Below, in pieces: positions 8,580 to 17,935 of a DNA stretch of 64,000 bases (position 1 is its first letter; each line of letters begins with the position of its first letter). Source of the DNA: Thalassococcus halodurans. Its GTDB lineage: Bacteria; Pseudomonadota; Alphaproteobacteria; Rhodobacterales; Rhodobacteraceae. The notes beneath the pieces were generated by a model. It was not told the DNA's origin. It made no database searches and saw nothing but the letters and a program-made list of their open reading frames with translations. The stretch is taken from contig NZ_FNUZ01000001.1 of the NCBI RefSeq assembly GCF_900108225.1, positions 959,018 through 1,023,017 on the forward strand. Direction: 5' to 3'. A program made the position numbers and the translations under genes.

Positions 8580-10718
8580 ATGATCGCGGCCGAAGACCTG
8601 ATTGCACTGGTCCGCAATTACAATCCCAAGACCAACGAAGCATTGATCCACGCGGCCTATGATTATGGCCGCGAGATGCATGAAGGGCAGTTCCGTCGTT
8701 CTGGCGAGCCCTATTTCACGCACCCTGTCGCCGTCGCCGCCATCCTGACCGAACAGAAACTGGATGACGCAACGCTGATCACCGCGTTGCTGCACGACAC
8801 GATCGAAGACACCAAATCGACCTATGGCGAAGTGGCCGACAAGTTCGGCGACGAAATCGCTTCGCTGGTCGATGGTGTGACCAAGCTGACCAACCTTCAG
8901 CTGTCGTCGACCGAGACCAAACAGGCCGAAAACTTCCGCAAGCTGTTCATGGCGATGTCCAAGGACCTGCGCGTTATTCTGGTGAAACTCGCCGACCGTC
9001 TGCACAACATGCGGACGATCAAGGCGATGAAGCCTGAAAAGCAGCAGCAAAAAGCCCGCGAAACCATGGATATCTACGCGCCGCTGGCTGGCCGCATGGG
9101 TATGCAGTGGATGCGCGAAGAGCTTGAGGATCTGGCCTTCCGCGTGCTGAACCCCGAGGCGCGCGCGTCGATCATCCGCCGCTTTATCACGCTGCAGCGT
9201 GAAACCGGCGATGTGATCCACCGCATTACATCGGACATGCGCCACGAGCTGGACAACGCACATATCGAGGCAGAGGTTTTTGGCCGTGCGAAAAAGCCCT
9301 ATTCGATCTGGCGCAAGATGCAGGAAAAGGACATGGGCTTTTCCCGCCTGTCCGACATCTATGGCTTCCGCATCATCACCCGATCCGAGGCCGACTGTTA
9401 TGCCGCCCTTGGTGTGATCCACCAGCGCTGGCGCGCGGTTCCGGGCCGGTTCAAAGACTACATCAGCCAGCCTAAATCTAACGGCTACCGGTCGATCCAC
9501 ACCACCGTGTCGGGCCGCGACGGCAAACGGGTCGAGGTTCAGATCAGAACCCGCCAGATGCACGAGGTTGCCGAAACCGGTGTTGCTGCGCACTGGTCCT
9601 ATCGCGACGGTATCCGCGCACAGAACCCCTTTGCCGTGGATCCCGCCAAATGGATCGCATCGCTGACCGAACAGTTCGACGCAGAAGAAGACCACGATGA
9701 GTTCCTCGAAGCGGTCAAGCTCGAGATGTATTCGGATCAGGTGTTCTGCTTTACGCCCAAAGGTGACGTAGTGAAGCTGCCGAAAGGCGCGACACCGCTG
9801 GACTTTGCTTATGCGATCCACACGCGGATCGGTGCGGCCTGTGTGGGTGCCAAGGTTGATGGTCTGCGCGTACCTTTGTGGACACGTTTGAAAAACGGCC
9901 AGTCGGTCGAAATCATCACCGCCCAAGGCCAGACACCGCAGGCCACATGGCTGGACATCGCCAAAACCGGCAAAGCCAAAACTGCGATCCGCCGGTCGCT
10001 GCGTGAAGCGAACCGCGAACGTTTCATCAAGCTGGGTCAGGAACTGGCGCGTTCGGCGTTCGAGCATGTAGGCAAGAAAGCGTCGGACAAGGCGCTGGAA
10101 AAAGCGGCCCGCACATTGCGCCTTGAAGACCGCGAAACGCTGCTTGCCCGTCTAGGCAGTGCTGAACTGACATCGCGTGAGGTCATTCAGGCAGTTTACC
10201 CCGATCTGGCCCCGAAAGATGACGTTCAGGTCGACACAGAACGCGCCGTTATCGGTCTGACCCCCGGTCAGGGCTTTACCCGTGCGCGATGCTGTCAGCC
10301 GCTTCCGGGCGAACGGATCGTGGGCATCGCCCAACGCGGCAGTGGCGTGACCGTTCATGCCATCGATTGCGAGGCGCTTTCGGAACTCGAAGACCAGCCG
10401 GATCGTTGGTTGGATCTACACTGGGCAGACGGCACGCATCCTGCAGCTTATGACGTGACCCTGATTTTAACGATTGGTAACGATGCAGGCGTTTTGGGTC
10501 GGATCTGCACATTGATTGGCGAACGTGGCGCAAATATCTCGGATCTAGAATTTTTGGATCGTAAACCTGATTTTTATCGGCTTCTCGTCGATATAGACCT
10601 GAGCGACGCCGAGCATTTGCATTCGGTTATTTCCGCGCTCGAAGCGGAAAGTGATGTTGCCTCGATCGAGCGCCGCCGCGACGCGACACTGTTAAAGCCA
10701 TCGGTCCCTACCGAATGA
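8580..10718 (+). CDS. rsh: RelA/SpoT homologue, bifunctional (p)ppGpp synthetase/hydrolase
   Basis: Makes and degrades (p)ppGpp for the stringent response. The 712-residue protein shows an HD hydrolase domain (about 25-180, metal-binding HDTIEDT at 72-78), the synthetase domain (about 230-345, with FKDYISQPKSNGYRSIHTTV), a TGS domain (about 385-450, FTPKGDVVKLPKGATPLDFAY), a Cys-containing helical/zinc-finger region (TRARCCQPLPGE) and a C-terminal ACT domain (about 635-705). Both catalytic domains look intact. The ATG at 8580 is preceded by AAGGAA. Confidence 0.95.
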   Translation: MIAAEDLIALVRNYNPKTNEALIHAAYDYGREMHEGQFRRSGEPYFTHPVAVAAILTEQKLDDATLITALLHDTIEDTKSTYGEVADKFGDEIASLVDGVTKLTNLQLSSTETKQAENFRKLFMAMSKDLRVILVKLADRLHNMRTIKAMKPEKQQQKARETMDIYAPLAGRMGMQWMREELEDLAFRVLNPEARASIIRRFITLQRETGDVIHRITSDMRHELDNAHIEAEVFGRAKKPYSIWRKMQEKDMGFSRLSDIYGFRIITRSEADCYAALGVIHQRWRAVPGRFKDYISQPKSNGYRSIHTTVSGRDGKRVEVQIRTRQMHEVAETGVAAHWSYRDGIRAQNPFAVDPAKWIASLTEQFDAEEDHDEFLEAVKLEMYSDQVFCFTPKGDVVKLPKGATPLDFAYAIHTRIGAACVGAKVDGLRVPLWTRLKNGQSVEIITAQGQTPQATWLDIAKTGKAKTAIRRSLREANRERFIKLGQELARSAFEHVGKKASDKALEKAARTLRLEDRETLLARLGSAELTSREVIQAVYPDLAPKDDVQVDTERAVIGLTPGQGFTRARCCQPLPGERIVGIAQRGSGVTVHAIDCEALSELEDQPDRWLDLHWADGTHPAAYDVTLILTIGNDAGVLGRICTLIGERGANISDLEFLDRKPDFYRLLVDIDLSDAEHLHSVISALEAESDVASIERRRDATLLKPSVPTE

Positions 10719-10738
10719 GGCACGAGGAAGGATAGAGT

Positions 10739-11383
10739 TTGGTCTTTAAGCGCCGCGACAGGCAGCCGTTATATCAACGGGCTCTCCGTGCGCTCTGGCC
10801 AAAGGGTGGCTGGGCGCGTGCTGCGCGGTACATCAAACACCGAATCCATCGTCTTCCCGACCCCCCCGAAAAAATCGCACGCGGCATTTTTGCCGGTGTC
10901 ATGACCACTTTCACGCCTTTCTACGGCTTCCACTTTTTCTTTGCGTGGATTCTGGCGCTTGCAGTGCGGGGTAACGTGGTTGCCGCGCTTCTGGGCACGT
11001 TCTTTGGCAATCCGCTGACCTACGTGCCGATTGGCGTGATTTCGATGAAGACCGGCTATTGGATGCTGGGCATCGAACGCGACCCTGAACACCACGGATC
11101 ACTTGGGAAAAAATTCATACGGGCTGGTCAGGATTTGTGGGACAACCTGATGTCTCTGTTCACCGGCGCGTCGCCCGACTGGACCGATCTGGCGATTTTC
11201 TATCGCGAAGTGTTCTACCCCTATCTGGTCGGCGGTATTGTTCCCGGCATCATCACCGGTCTGGTGGCCTACTACCTGTCCGTCCCCCTGATCCGCGCTT
11301 ATCAGAACCGTCGCAAGGGTGCGCTGAAAGCACGCTTGGCCAAATTGAAAAAACGGGCTGACGAGACACTGTCATCAGACTAG
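10739..11383 (+). CDS. DUF2062 domain membrane protein
   Basis: A 214-residue protein beginning with a TTG codon at 10739 behind AGGAAGG (10725-10731). The DUF2062 core covers about residues 35-190: [36 protein letters not shown] and a hydrophobic C-terminal segment ([20 protein letters not shown]) followed by a lysine-rich tail. About three membrane segments are evident. The family has no settled function. The gene lies 20 bases after the RSH gene and just before pdxJ, so it is probably part of one transcription unit. Confidence 0.85.
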   Translation: MVFKRRDRQPLYQRALRALWPKGGWARAARYIKHRIHRLPDPPEKIARGIFAGVMTTFTPFYGFHFFFAWILALAVRGNVVAALLGTFFGNPLTYVPIGVISMKTGYWMLGIERDPEHHGSLGKKFIRAGQDLWDNLMSLFTGASPDWTDLAIFYREVFYPYLVGGIVPGIITGLVAYYLSVPLIRAYQNRRKGALKARLAKLKKRADETLSSD

Positions 11384-11411
11384 GTTCACCCTGAACAGCG
11401 GGAGCGAACAG

Positions 11412-12164
11412 ATGACCGAATTCAAAGGCAAATTGCGGCTTGGCGTGAACATCGACCACGTCGCCACGGTACGGAACGCGCGTGGCGGGGCCTATCCCGA
11501 TCCGGTGCGCGCGGCCAAAATCGCCGAAGAGGCCGGCGCTGACGGAATCACCGCTCACCTGCGCGAAGACCGCCGTCACATCATGGACGCCGATATCGAT
11601 GCGCTGATGGAGCAGCTGAGCGTTCCGCTGAACTTTGAAATGGCCGCGACAGAAGAGATGCAGAAGATCGCCCTGCGCCACAAACCGCATGCGGTGTGCA
11701 TCGTTCCGGAAAAGCGCGAAGAGCGGACCACCGAAGGCGGGCTTGAGGTTGCGCGCGAGGAAAACAAGCTGGCCCATTACATCGCGCCGCTGCGTGACGC
11801 TGGTTGCCGCGTGTCGATTTTTATCGCCGCCGACAAGCGCCAGATCGAAGCCGCCCATCGCATCGGGGCCGAGGTGATCGAACTGCACACCGGTGCCTAT
11901 TGCGATTACCACGCAGAGGGCCGTTTCGACGAACGGGACAAGGAACTGGCCGCGCTGACAGAGATGGCGGCCTTTGCCGACAGCCTGGGGCTCGAGGTGC
12001 ACGCCGGTCACGGCCTGACGTACGACACGGTCACGCCGATTGCCGCCCTGCCCCAAGTGATGGAATTGAACATCGGCCACTTCCTGATCGGTGAATCTAT
12101 CTTCCGAGGCTTGGCCCCCGCGATCACGGAAATGCGCCGCGTGATGGACGCGGCCCGCGCATGA
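11412..12164 (+). CDS. pdxJ: Pyridoxine 5'-phosphate synthase
   Basis: Condenses 1-deoxyxylulose 5-phosphate with aminoacetone 3-phosphate to form PNP, the last step of DXP-dependent vitamin B6 synthesis. The 250-residue TIM barrel has [33 protein letters not shown] and [16 protein letters not shown] near the C-terminus, all diagnostic. The ATG at 11412 has GGGAGCG upstream. Its stop overlaps the next start by 4 bases (ATGA). Confidence 0.96.
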   Translation: MTEFKGKLRLGVNIDHVATVRNARGGAYPDPVRAAKIAEEAGADGITAHLREDRRHIMDADIDALMEQLSVPLNFEMAATEEMQKIALRHKPHAVCIVPEKREERTTEGGLEVAREENKLAHYIAPLRDAGCRVSIFIAADKRQIEAAHRIGAEVIELHTGAYCDYHAEGRFDERDKELAALTEMAAFADSLGLEVHAGHGLTYDTVTPIAALPQVMELNIGHFLIGESIFRGLAPAITEMRRVMDAARA

Positions 12165-12610
12165 TCCGGTTCGCGGCACTGGCCGCCGCCTGCGCGATGG
12201 CAGGTGCGGCCTCGGCCGAGCCTGCGACGCTGTCCGAATGCGACGGTTTCACGGCCAGCGCCCGCAATCTGATGATGCCGCCATCCGAAAGCATCCGCCA
12301 GTTCGCCAATGGCGCAGTGCGCTTGTACTGGCTGGATACCGTAGAACCCGCCTGCTGTTCGTCGCACCTGATGGTGATCCAGCCCGCGCCGAACGACCCC
12401 TATGAGATGTGCACGCTTGTCTCTGCCTCGGAAAACCTGGGCTTCGGGGGCATGGACCTGTCTGGTGCTGCGGCGAACTACGAACCGACCGTTGGCCTGA
12501 CAGTCAGCATTCCCGTCAATGTCTGGGAAGGCGACGGCCCTGACCCTGCGACGCTGTATGTGGTGATCAACCAGGGCGCAGGCACTGTCGAAACCGAGGT
12601 CGTTCAATGA
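12161..12610 (+). CDS. Small secreted protein of unknown function
   Basis: A 149-residue protein with a clear signal peptide ([19 protein letters not shown], cleavage about 19/20) and four Cys in the mature part ([22 protein letters not shown]), suggesting disulfides in the periplasm. I recognise no family. It is sandwiched by 4-base overlaps with pdxJ upstream and acpS downstream, so it is translationally coupled within a housekeeping operon; the role is unknown. Confidence 0.8.
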   Translation: MIRFAALAAACAMAGAASAEPATLSECDGFTASARNLMMPPSESIRQFANGAVRLYWLDTVEPACCSSHLMVIQPAPNDPYEMCTLVSASENLGFGGMDLSGAAANYEPTVGLTVSIPVNVWEGDGPDPATLYVVINQGAGTVETEVVQ

Positions 12611-13014
12611 TCTTGGGGATCGGCAGCGATCTGGCCAATATCGACCGGATTCAAGGCACGCTTGACCGCTTTGGCGACAGGTTCCGCAACCGTGTGTTCA
12701 CCGAAACCGAACAGCGCAAATCGGAATCCCGCGCGGATGTGGCAGGCACCTACGCCAAACGCTGGGCCGCAAAAGAGGCGTGCTCCAAGGCGTTGGGCAC
12801 CGGCCTTCGGATGGGGATCAGCTGGAAAGACATGGCCGTGTCGAACCTGCGCACGGGCCAGCCCGTGATGGCGGTTACCGGTTGGGCCAAAGAACGTCTG
12901 GATGAGATGACCCCCGAAGGCCATGAAGCCATCATTCACGTTACCCTGACCGATGATCACCCTTGGGCGCAGGCCTTTGTGGTGATCGAGGCGCGGCGGA
13001 TCACAGCGCCATAG
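12607..13014 (+). CDS. acpS: Holo-[acyl-carrier-protein] synthase
   Basis: Transfers 4'-phosphopantetheine from CoA to acyl carrier protein. The 135-residue protein has the [13 protein letters not shown] motif with the Mg-binding Asp and [17 protein letters not shown] with the second metal ligand Glu. Length is normal for the family. The start overlaps the preceding stop (ATGA) and lepB follows after 83 bases. Confidence 0.95.
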   Translation: MILGIGSDLANIDRIQGTLDRFGDRFRNRVFTETEQRKSESRADVAGTYAKRWAAKEACSKALGTGLRMGISWKDMAVSNLRTGQPVMAVTGWAKERLDEMTPEGHEAIIHVTLTDDHPWAQAFVVIEARRITAP

Positions 13015-13097
13015 AGGCGCAGCAGCTCTAGCAACCTTGACTTCACCATGCCTGCCCCGCAAGAAGCCAGCGACCTAATCGACGAGGAAGCCAAGTC

Positions 13098-13931
13098 ATG
13101 ACAACCGAGACCAAATCAGGCGGATTTCTGGAAACCGTCAAAACGGTCGTCTATGCACTGCTGATCGCGGGTGTCATCCGCACCCTGTTCTTTCAACCGT
13201 TCTGGATCCCGTCGGGGTCGATGAAAGACACGCTGCTGATCGGCGACTTCCTGTTCGTGAACAAAATGGCCTACGGCTATTCCTATGCATCCTGCCCGTC
13301 GATTTATATTCCCAACTTTGGCATCGACATCGATGCCGAGGATGTCTGCGGCATGTTCGACGGCGACAACACACGTCTGTTCGGCAGCGAACCCGAGCGC
13401 GGTGATGTGGTGGTCTTCCGCCACCCTGTGACGGGCCGCGACTTTATCAAACGTCTGATCGGTCTGCCGGGTGACAAGGTTCAGGTGCGCGAAGGTCTGG
13501 TCTACATCAACGACGTCCCGGTCGAGGTCACACCCGACGGCACGTTTGAGGAAACCGCCGCGCCCCAAGGCCCCCATGCGCTGCGTCCGCGTTGTGCGAA
13601 CGGCCCTGTCGGTGATGGCGGCGTCTGCATCAAGCAGAAATTCGTTGAAACCCTGCCAAACGGTGTCAGCCACAGCATCCTGAACATCGGCACGCAAGGG
13701 TCCGATAACACCCCCGTCTACGAAGTGCCCGAAGGCCATTACTTCTTCATGGGCGACAACCGCGACAACTCGTCTGACAGCCGTGTGCCGACCATCGCGA
13801 ATGGCGTGGGCTTTGTGCCGTTCGAAAACCTCGTCGGTCGCGCCGACCGCGTCATGTTCTCGTCTGCGGGCAGCTCGATGCTGTTCTTCTGGACATGGCG
13901 GGGGGATCGTTTCTTTAAGGCGATCCAGTGA
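13098..13931 (+). CDS. lepB: Signal peptidase I
   Basis: Inner-membrane serine protease that cleaves Sec signal peptides. The 277-residue protein has an N-terminal membrane segment ([17 protein letters not shown]), the nucleophile motif [15 protein letters not shown] (Ser near residue 40), the general-base Lys in [13 protein letters not shown] (near residue 118) and the [11 protein letters not shown] box near the C-terminus. The ATG at 13098 has GACGAGGAAG upstream. It overlaps rnc by 4 bases. Confidence 0.96.
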   Translation: MTTETKSGGFLETVKTVVYALLIAGVIRTLFFQPFWIPSGSMKDTLLIGDFLFVNKMAYGYSYASCPSIYIPNFGIDIDAEDVCGMFDGDNTRLFGSEPERGDVVVFRHPVTGRDFIKRLIGLPGDKVQVREGLVYINDVPVEVTPDGTFEETAAPQGPHALRPRCANGPVGDGGVCIKQKFVETLPNGVSHSILNIGTQGSDNTPVYEVPEGHYFFMGDNRDNSSDSRVPTIANGVGFVPFENLVGRADRVMFSSAGSSMLFFWTWRGDRFFKAIQ

Positions 13932-14611
13932 AACGCTCGGCCGAAATAAGCGCGCTTGAGGGCCGCATCGGCTATGAGTTCAAGCAGGTCCAGCTGTTGC
14001 AGCGGGCCCTGATCCATTCGTCCATGTCCGGCCCCAACCGCGAAGACAACCAGCGGCTGGAATTTCTGGGCGACCGTGTTCTTGGCCTTGTGATGGCCGA
14101 AGCGCTTCTGGACAAGGACAACAAGGCAACCGAAGGCCAGCTGGCCCCGCGCTTTAATGCCTTGGTGCGCAAGGAAACCTGCGCCGATGTCGCGCGCGAG
14201 TTCGAATTTGGCGAAGCGTTGAAGCTTGGCCGATCCGAACGCCTGTCCGGTGGCCGCCGCAAAATGGCGCTGTTGGGCGACGCGATGGAGGCGGTGATTG
14301 CAGCCGTCTATATGGACGGCGGGTTTTCCGAGGCCAAATCGCTGGTCCTGCGGTTGTGGGGCAAACGGATTGATTCCGTCGAAGAAGACGCGCGCGATCC
14401 CAAAACCTCGCTTCAGGAATGGGCCCAAGCCCGCCGCATGCCGCCCCCCGCCTATATCGAGGTGTCCCGCAGCGGCCCCGACCACCAGCCGGTCTTTACC
14501 ATCGAGGCACGTCTGGAAAACGGCGAAACCTGTCAGGCGACCGCGGGCAGCAAACGACTGGCGGAACAAGCCGCCGCAAAGGCACTGCTGGAACGGTTGG
14601 AAAAGTCCTGA
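13928..14611 (+). CDS. rnc: Ribonuclease III
   Basis: Double-strand-specific endoribonuclease. The 227-residue protein starts with GTG at 13928 overlapping the lepB stop (gtga). The catalytic signature is [14 protein letters not shown] (about residues 40-53), the second acidic site is in [19 protein letters not shown], and a C-terminal dsRNA-binding domain spans about 155-225 ([14 protein letters not shown] to [16 protein letters not shown]). In many alphaproteobacteria era follows directly; here a 9.4-kb catabolic cluster intervenes. Confidence 0.95.
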   Translation: MKRSAEISALEGRIGYEFKQVQLLQRALIHSSMSGPNREDNQRLEFLGDRVLGLVMAEALLDKDNKATEGQLAPRFNALVRKETCADVAREFEFGEALKLGRSERLSGGRRKMALLGDAMEAVIAAVYMDGGFSEAKSLVLRLWGKRIDSVEEDARDPKTSLQEWAQARRMPPPAYIEVSRSGPDHQPVFTIEARLENGETCQATAGSKRLAEQAAAKALLERLEKS

Positions 14612-14667
14612 GCCGGCCGATCTAATCCCTTCATCGAGGTCACAGTAGCTGGGGCCTGAAAGAATAA

Positions 14668-14688
14668 GGGCAGCCATAAAGGCTGCCC
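14668..14688 (-). terminator. Hairpin terminator after the RraA-like gene
   Basis: GGGCAGCC (14668-14675) and GGCTGCCC (14681-14688) form an 8-bp stem with a 5-base loop. On the minus strand it is followed by TTATTCTTTC, a weak U-rich tail, so it fits termination of the leftward sugar-acid operon. Confidence 0.55.
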
Positions 14689-14736
14689 CATTCCAAGATC
14701 TTCATGCGGCGCGGGGAGAAGGGTGCGCCGCATTTC

Positions 14737-15447
14737 TTAGCGGCCGTTTTCGGCACGCCACTTTTTGAAGATCTCAAGGTTTTCTTCCTGTGTTGCAGGA
14801 TAAAGACCGATGATCGTCGCCCCGCCTTTGACGCGTTCCACGACAAAGTCTTCGTAGGCTGTCATCTCAACCGCTTCATCGGCGATCTCGTCGGCGATTT
14901 CGGCAGGGATCACGATAACGCAGTCTTCATCACCCACGATCACATCACCGGGGAATACCGGCGCGTCGCCACAGCCGATCGGGCCATTGATTTCGATCGC
15001 TTCGTGCAGCGTCAGGTTTGTCGGGCTGGACGACTGTGTGTGGTAGGCGGGAATATCCAGTTCGCCAATCGTTGCCGCATCACGGAAGCCACCGTCAGTC
15101 ACGATGCCAGCACCACCACGGACCATCAGGCGTGTGACAAGGATATCACCCGCAGACGCGGCGCGCGCATCCTTGCGGCTGTCGATGACCATAACGTGGC
15201 CTTCGGGGCACTGTTCGATAGCAACGCGCTGGGGATGTTCCGGATTGCGGAATTCGACCAGCTGGTTGCGGTCTTCGCGGGCCGGCATATAGCGCAGCGT
15301 AAAGGCCGGACCGACCATGTTCACGCCTTTGCCTTTGACCGGATGCACGCCCTGAATGACCTGATTGCGCAGGCCGCGTTTGTACAGCGCCGTGGCAAGC
15401 GTCGCGACGGAGACACCCATCAGCTTTTCGCGGGTTTCCTGTTTCAT
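14737..15447 (-). CDS. RraA-like (HMG/CHA aldolase fold) family protein
   Basis: A 236-residue RraA-fold protein. Members act either as RNase E regulators or, more often outside enterobacteria, as class II pyruvate aldolases or decarboxylases for keto-acids. The aldolase-type TDGGFRDAATI motif keeps the Arg-Asp pair associated with substrate and metal binding, and GPIGCGDAPVFPGDVIVGDEDCVIVIP is the typical core. The ATG at 15447 follows a GAGGAGAA site; 29 upstream codons are discounted. Being last in the sugar-acid operon favours a catabolic rather than RNA-related role, but that is inference. Confidence 0.82.
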   Translation of the reverse strand: MKQETREKLMGVSVATLATALYKRGLRNQVIQGVHPVKGKGVNMVGPAFTLRYMPAREDRNQLVEFRNPEHPQRVAIEQCPEGHVMVIDSRKDARAASAGDILVTRLMVRGGAGIVTDGGFRDAATIGELDIPAYHTQSSSPTNLTLHEAIEINGPIGCGDAPVFPGDVIVGDEDCVIVIPAEIADEIADEAVEMTAYEDFVVERVKGGATIIGLYPATQEENLEIFKKWRAENGR

Positions 15448-15485
15448 TTCTCGGTTCTCCTCGACCGTCGTAATCGTTGTGTGGC

Positions 15486-17009
15486 TTAGGCCAGATCGTC
15501 TGGCAGAATGCTGGCGGGCAGGTTCTGGTAACAAACGGGGCGCAGGAAGCGACGGATCGCCAGCGTGCCGACCGATGTCGCACCAAAGTTGGTCGAGGCA
15601 GGGTAAGGCCCACCGTGAACCATCGTGTCAGCCACCTCGACCCCTGTTGGGAAGCCGTTGACCAACACGCGACCAGCCTTGCGTTCCAGAACGGGCAGCA
15701 GGCGGCGCGCCAGATCGGTGTCGCCCTCATCCATATGCATGGTTGCTGTCAGCTGGCCTTCAAAGCCACGGGCCAGCGTTTCCATTTCTTCCGGACCAGA
15801 CACACGCACGACCAGACCAAGTGGGCCAAACACCTCTTCACCCAGAGCATGGTCCTGCAGGTAGTTTTCGGCGTCTGTTTCATACAGGTTCGGGCTGGCG
15901 TTGCGGCCTTCGCTGTCTGTGACCAGCACGGGTTTCACCGCGTTGCGGCCATCGAAACGGGTCTTGCCGTCTTTGTAGGCCTGCGCGATGCCGTCTGTCA
16001 GCATGCACTGCGTCTGAACACCTTTCAGCGCTTCGGCGGCGGCACTGACAAAGGCGTCGCCTTCAGCACCTGTTTGAACCACCGCGATACCCGGGTTGGT
16101 GCAGAACTGGCCTGCGCCCATGGTCAACGATCCGGCCCAACCTGTACCGATATCCGTACCACGCGAAGAGGCTGCGTTCGGTAGAACGAACATCGGGTTG
16201 ACGGACCCCAGTTCACCAAAGAACGGGATCGGTTCGGGGCGCGCGGCGCACAGATCGAACAGCGCACGGCCACCGCCCAGCGAACCGGTAAAGCCCACGG
16301 CCTTGATCAGCGGGTGCTGAACCAGCGCGGTGCCCACGTCACGTTTACCGCCCTGAATCAGGCTGAACACACCGGCTGGCATGCCACAGGCTTTGATCGC
16401 GGCATGAATGGCTTCGGCCACGATTTCACCGGTGCCGGGGTGGGCCGAGTGACCTTTGACGATAACAGGGCAACCAGCGGCCAGCGCGGCGGCGGTGTCT
16501 CCACCGGCGGTCGAAAACGCCAAGGGGAAGTTCGATGCACCAAAGACAGCCACAGGGCCAATCGGACGCTGCATCATAAACAGTTCGGGGCGCGGCAAAG
16601 GCTGACGATCTGGCAGCGCCGCGTCATGGCGACGGTCCAGAAATTCGCCGCTACGGATGTGCGATGCGAACAGGCGCAGCTGGCCCGTTGTGCGACCGCG
16701 TTCGCCTTCAAGCCGTGCGGCGGGAAGACCGGTTTCCGCGCTGCCGATCCATGTGATCTGCGGGCCGCGTGCCTCGATCTCGTCTGCGATTTTGTCCAGA
16801 AACGCAGCGCGGGTTTCGCGCGATGCATAGCCGTAGGTCCAGAAGGCGTCTTCTGCCGCTTGGCAGGCCTGATCCACCAGATCGGGTGTCCCGACCGAGA
16901 AATCAAAGGCGTCGCCAGTCGCAGGTTCGGAAGCAAAGGTCTGTTCGCCCGCAACCCAATTGCCCGCGATCAGATGTTTGCCGTGCGGCGTGAATGTTTC
17001 ATCAAGCAT
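15486..17009 (-). CDS. Alpha-ketoglutarate semialdehyde dehydrogenase (NADP-type)
   Basis: Oxidises 2,5-dioxopentanoate to 2-oxoglutarate. The 507-residue ALDH has the general base Glu in PFFGELGSVNP, the nucleophile Cys in GAGQFCTNPG and a Rossmann segment at FGASNFPLAFSTAGGDTA. The features (VKGHSAHPGTGEIVAEAI, FGELGSVNPMFVLP) match the sugar-acid-linked KGSADH branch better than betaine or succinic semialdehyde dehydrogenases. It lies 15 bases after the DHDPS-family dehydratase gene and 38 before the RraA-like gene. Confidence 0.88.
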   Translation of the reverse strand: MLDETFTPHGKHLIAGNWVAGEQTFASEPATGDAFDFSVGTPDLVDQACQAAEDAFWTYGYASRETRAAFLDKIADEIEARGPQITWIGSAETGLPAARLEGERGRTTGQLRLFASHIRSGEFLDRRHDAALPDRQPLPRPELFMMQRPIGPVAVFGASNFPLAFSTAGGDTAAALAAGCPVIVKGHSAHPGTGEIVAEAIHAAIKACGMPAGVFSLIQGGKRDVGTALVQHPLIKAVGFTGSLGGGRALFDLCAARPEPIPFFGELGSVNPMFVLPNAASSRGTDIGTGWAGSLTMGAGQFCTNPGIAVVQTGAEGDAFVSAAAEALKGVQTQCMLTDGIAQAYKDGKTRFDGRNAVKPVLVTDSEGRNASPNLYETDAENYLQDHALGEEVFGPLGLVVRVSGPEEMETLARGFEGQLTATMHMDEGDTDLARRLLPVLERKAGRVLVNGFPTGVEVADTMVHGGPYPASTNFGATSVGTLAIRRFLRPVCYQNLPASILPDDLA

Positions 17010-17024
17010 GTCTTAAATCCTTTT

Positions 17025-17924
17025 TCAGATCAGGCCGTTGGCCTTTAGGAAATCACCAAGTTGGGCCTGCTGTGTGTCTGTCAGCGGCCAGGCCGATGGC
17101 GGGCGGGTCGGACCACAGTCCTGCCCCAGCGCCTGAAGCGCCGCCTTCACACCGGTCACGTTGGTGCCATTCATTTCTTCGGCGCGGATATCTTCGAACG
17201 CGCGCATTTCGCGGATCAGCTGGTTCGCGGTGTCATAGTCACCACCATCCAGTGCTGCGTGGATCGCCACCGACCGTTCCGGCCAGACGTTGATCAAACC
17301 CGAGGTAAAGCCGCGCGCGCCGACCGCGTAAAGCGGCGGGGCCCAGACCTCGGCCAGACCGCCGACCCAAACGATGGACGGATCGCAGGCTGCTTTGGCC
17401 TCGGCTAGTTTCAGGGGGTTCGGGGTCGCCCATTTGACGCCCTTCACACCGGGGATGGCGCAAAGATCAGCAATCGCTTTGGTCCCGATGGCATCGTTGC
17501 GCAGGTACAGCATCATCGGCAAGCCGCCAGAGGCATCGGACACGGCCTTGACGTAATCAACCGTGCCGCGCGGGGCCACGAAGGGATCCGGCGGCTGGTG
17601 GATCATCAGCGCAGACGCACCGGCATCAGCCGATGCTTTGGCCAGACGGCAGGCATCGCGAATACCACGGCCAACGCCCGCCAGAACCGGCGCGCGGTCG
17701 CCGACCATGCCGCAGACCTCTGTCGCCATGGTGACAGCTTCGTCCGTGGTCAGCGCATAGAATTCGCCCGTGTTGCCGTTCACAACAGGAATATGCATGC
17801 CCGCGCCCAGCGCACGGTCGATAATCGGGTTCAGTTTCGACGGGGCGATTTCGCCCGCGTCATCATAAGGGGTGACCAAGATGCCGGAGATACCGGTCAG
17901 GGTCTTATCAAGATCATGAGCCAT
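17025..17924 (-). CDS. DHDPS/NAL-family dehydratase, probably 2-keto-3-deoxy-arabonate dehydratase
   Basis: A 299-residue class I aldolase-fold enzyme. The Tyr of the active site is in MMLYLRND and the Schiff-base Lys lies in GVKGVKWATPNPLK; the substrate-loop motif NGNTGEFYALTTDE takes the place of the GTTGE of DapA. Given its neighbours it most likely dehydrates a 2-keto-3-deoxy-pentonate to alpha-ketoglutarate semialdehyde. 5-Keto-4-deoxyglucarate dehydratase is the main alternative, which would make the pathway one for glucarate or galactarate. It is 11 bases downstream of the dehydratase gene. Confidence 0.8.
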   Translation of the reverse strand: MAHDLDKTLTGISGILVTPYDDAGEIAPSKLNPIIDRALGAGMHIPVVNGNTGEFYALTTDEAVTMATEVCGMVGDRAPVLAGVGRGIRDACRLAKASADAGASALMIHQPPDPFVAPRGTVDYVKAVSDASGGLPMMLYLRNDAIGTKAIADLCAIPGVKGVKWATPNPLKLAEAKAACDPSIVWVGGLAEVWAPPLYAVGARGFTSGLINVWPERSVAIHAALDGGDYDTANQLIREMRAFEDIRAEEMNGTNVTGVKAALQALGQDCGPTRPPSAWPLTDTQQAQLGDFLKANGLI

Positions 17925-17935
17925 CTGCGGTCTCC

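Noticed and set aside
8109..10067. 652-codon open frame on the minus strand
   Set aside because: Antisense to the RSH gene; Arg/His-rich translation without domains, a shadow of GC-rich coding sequence.
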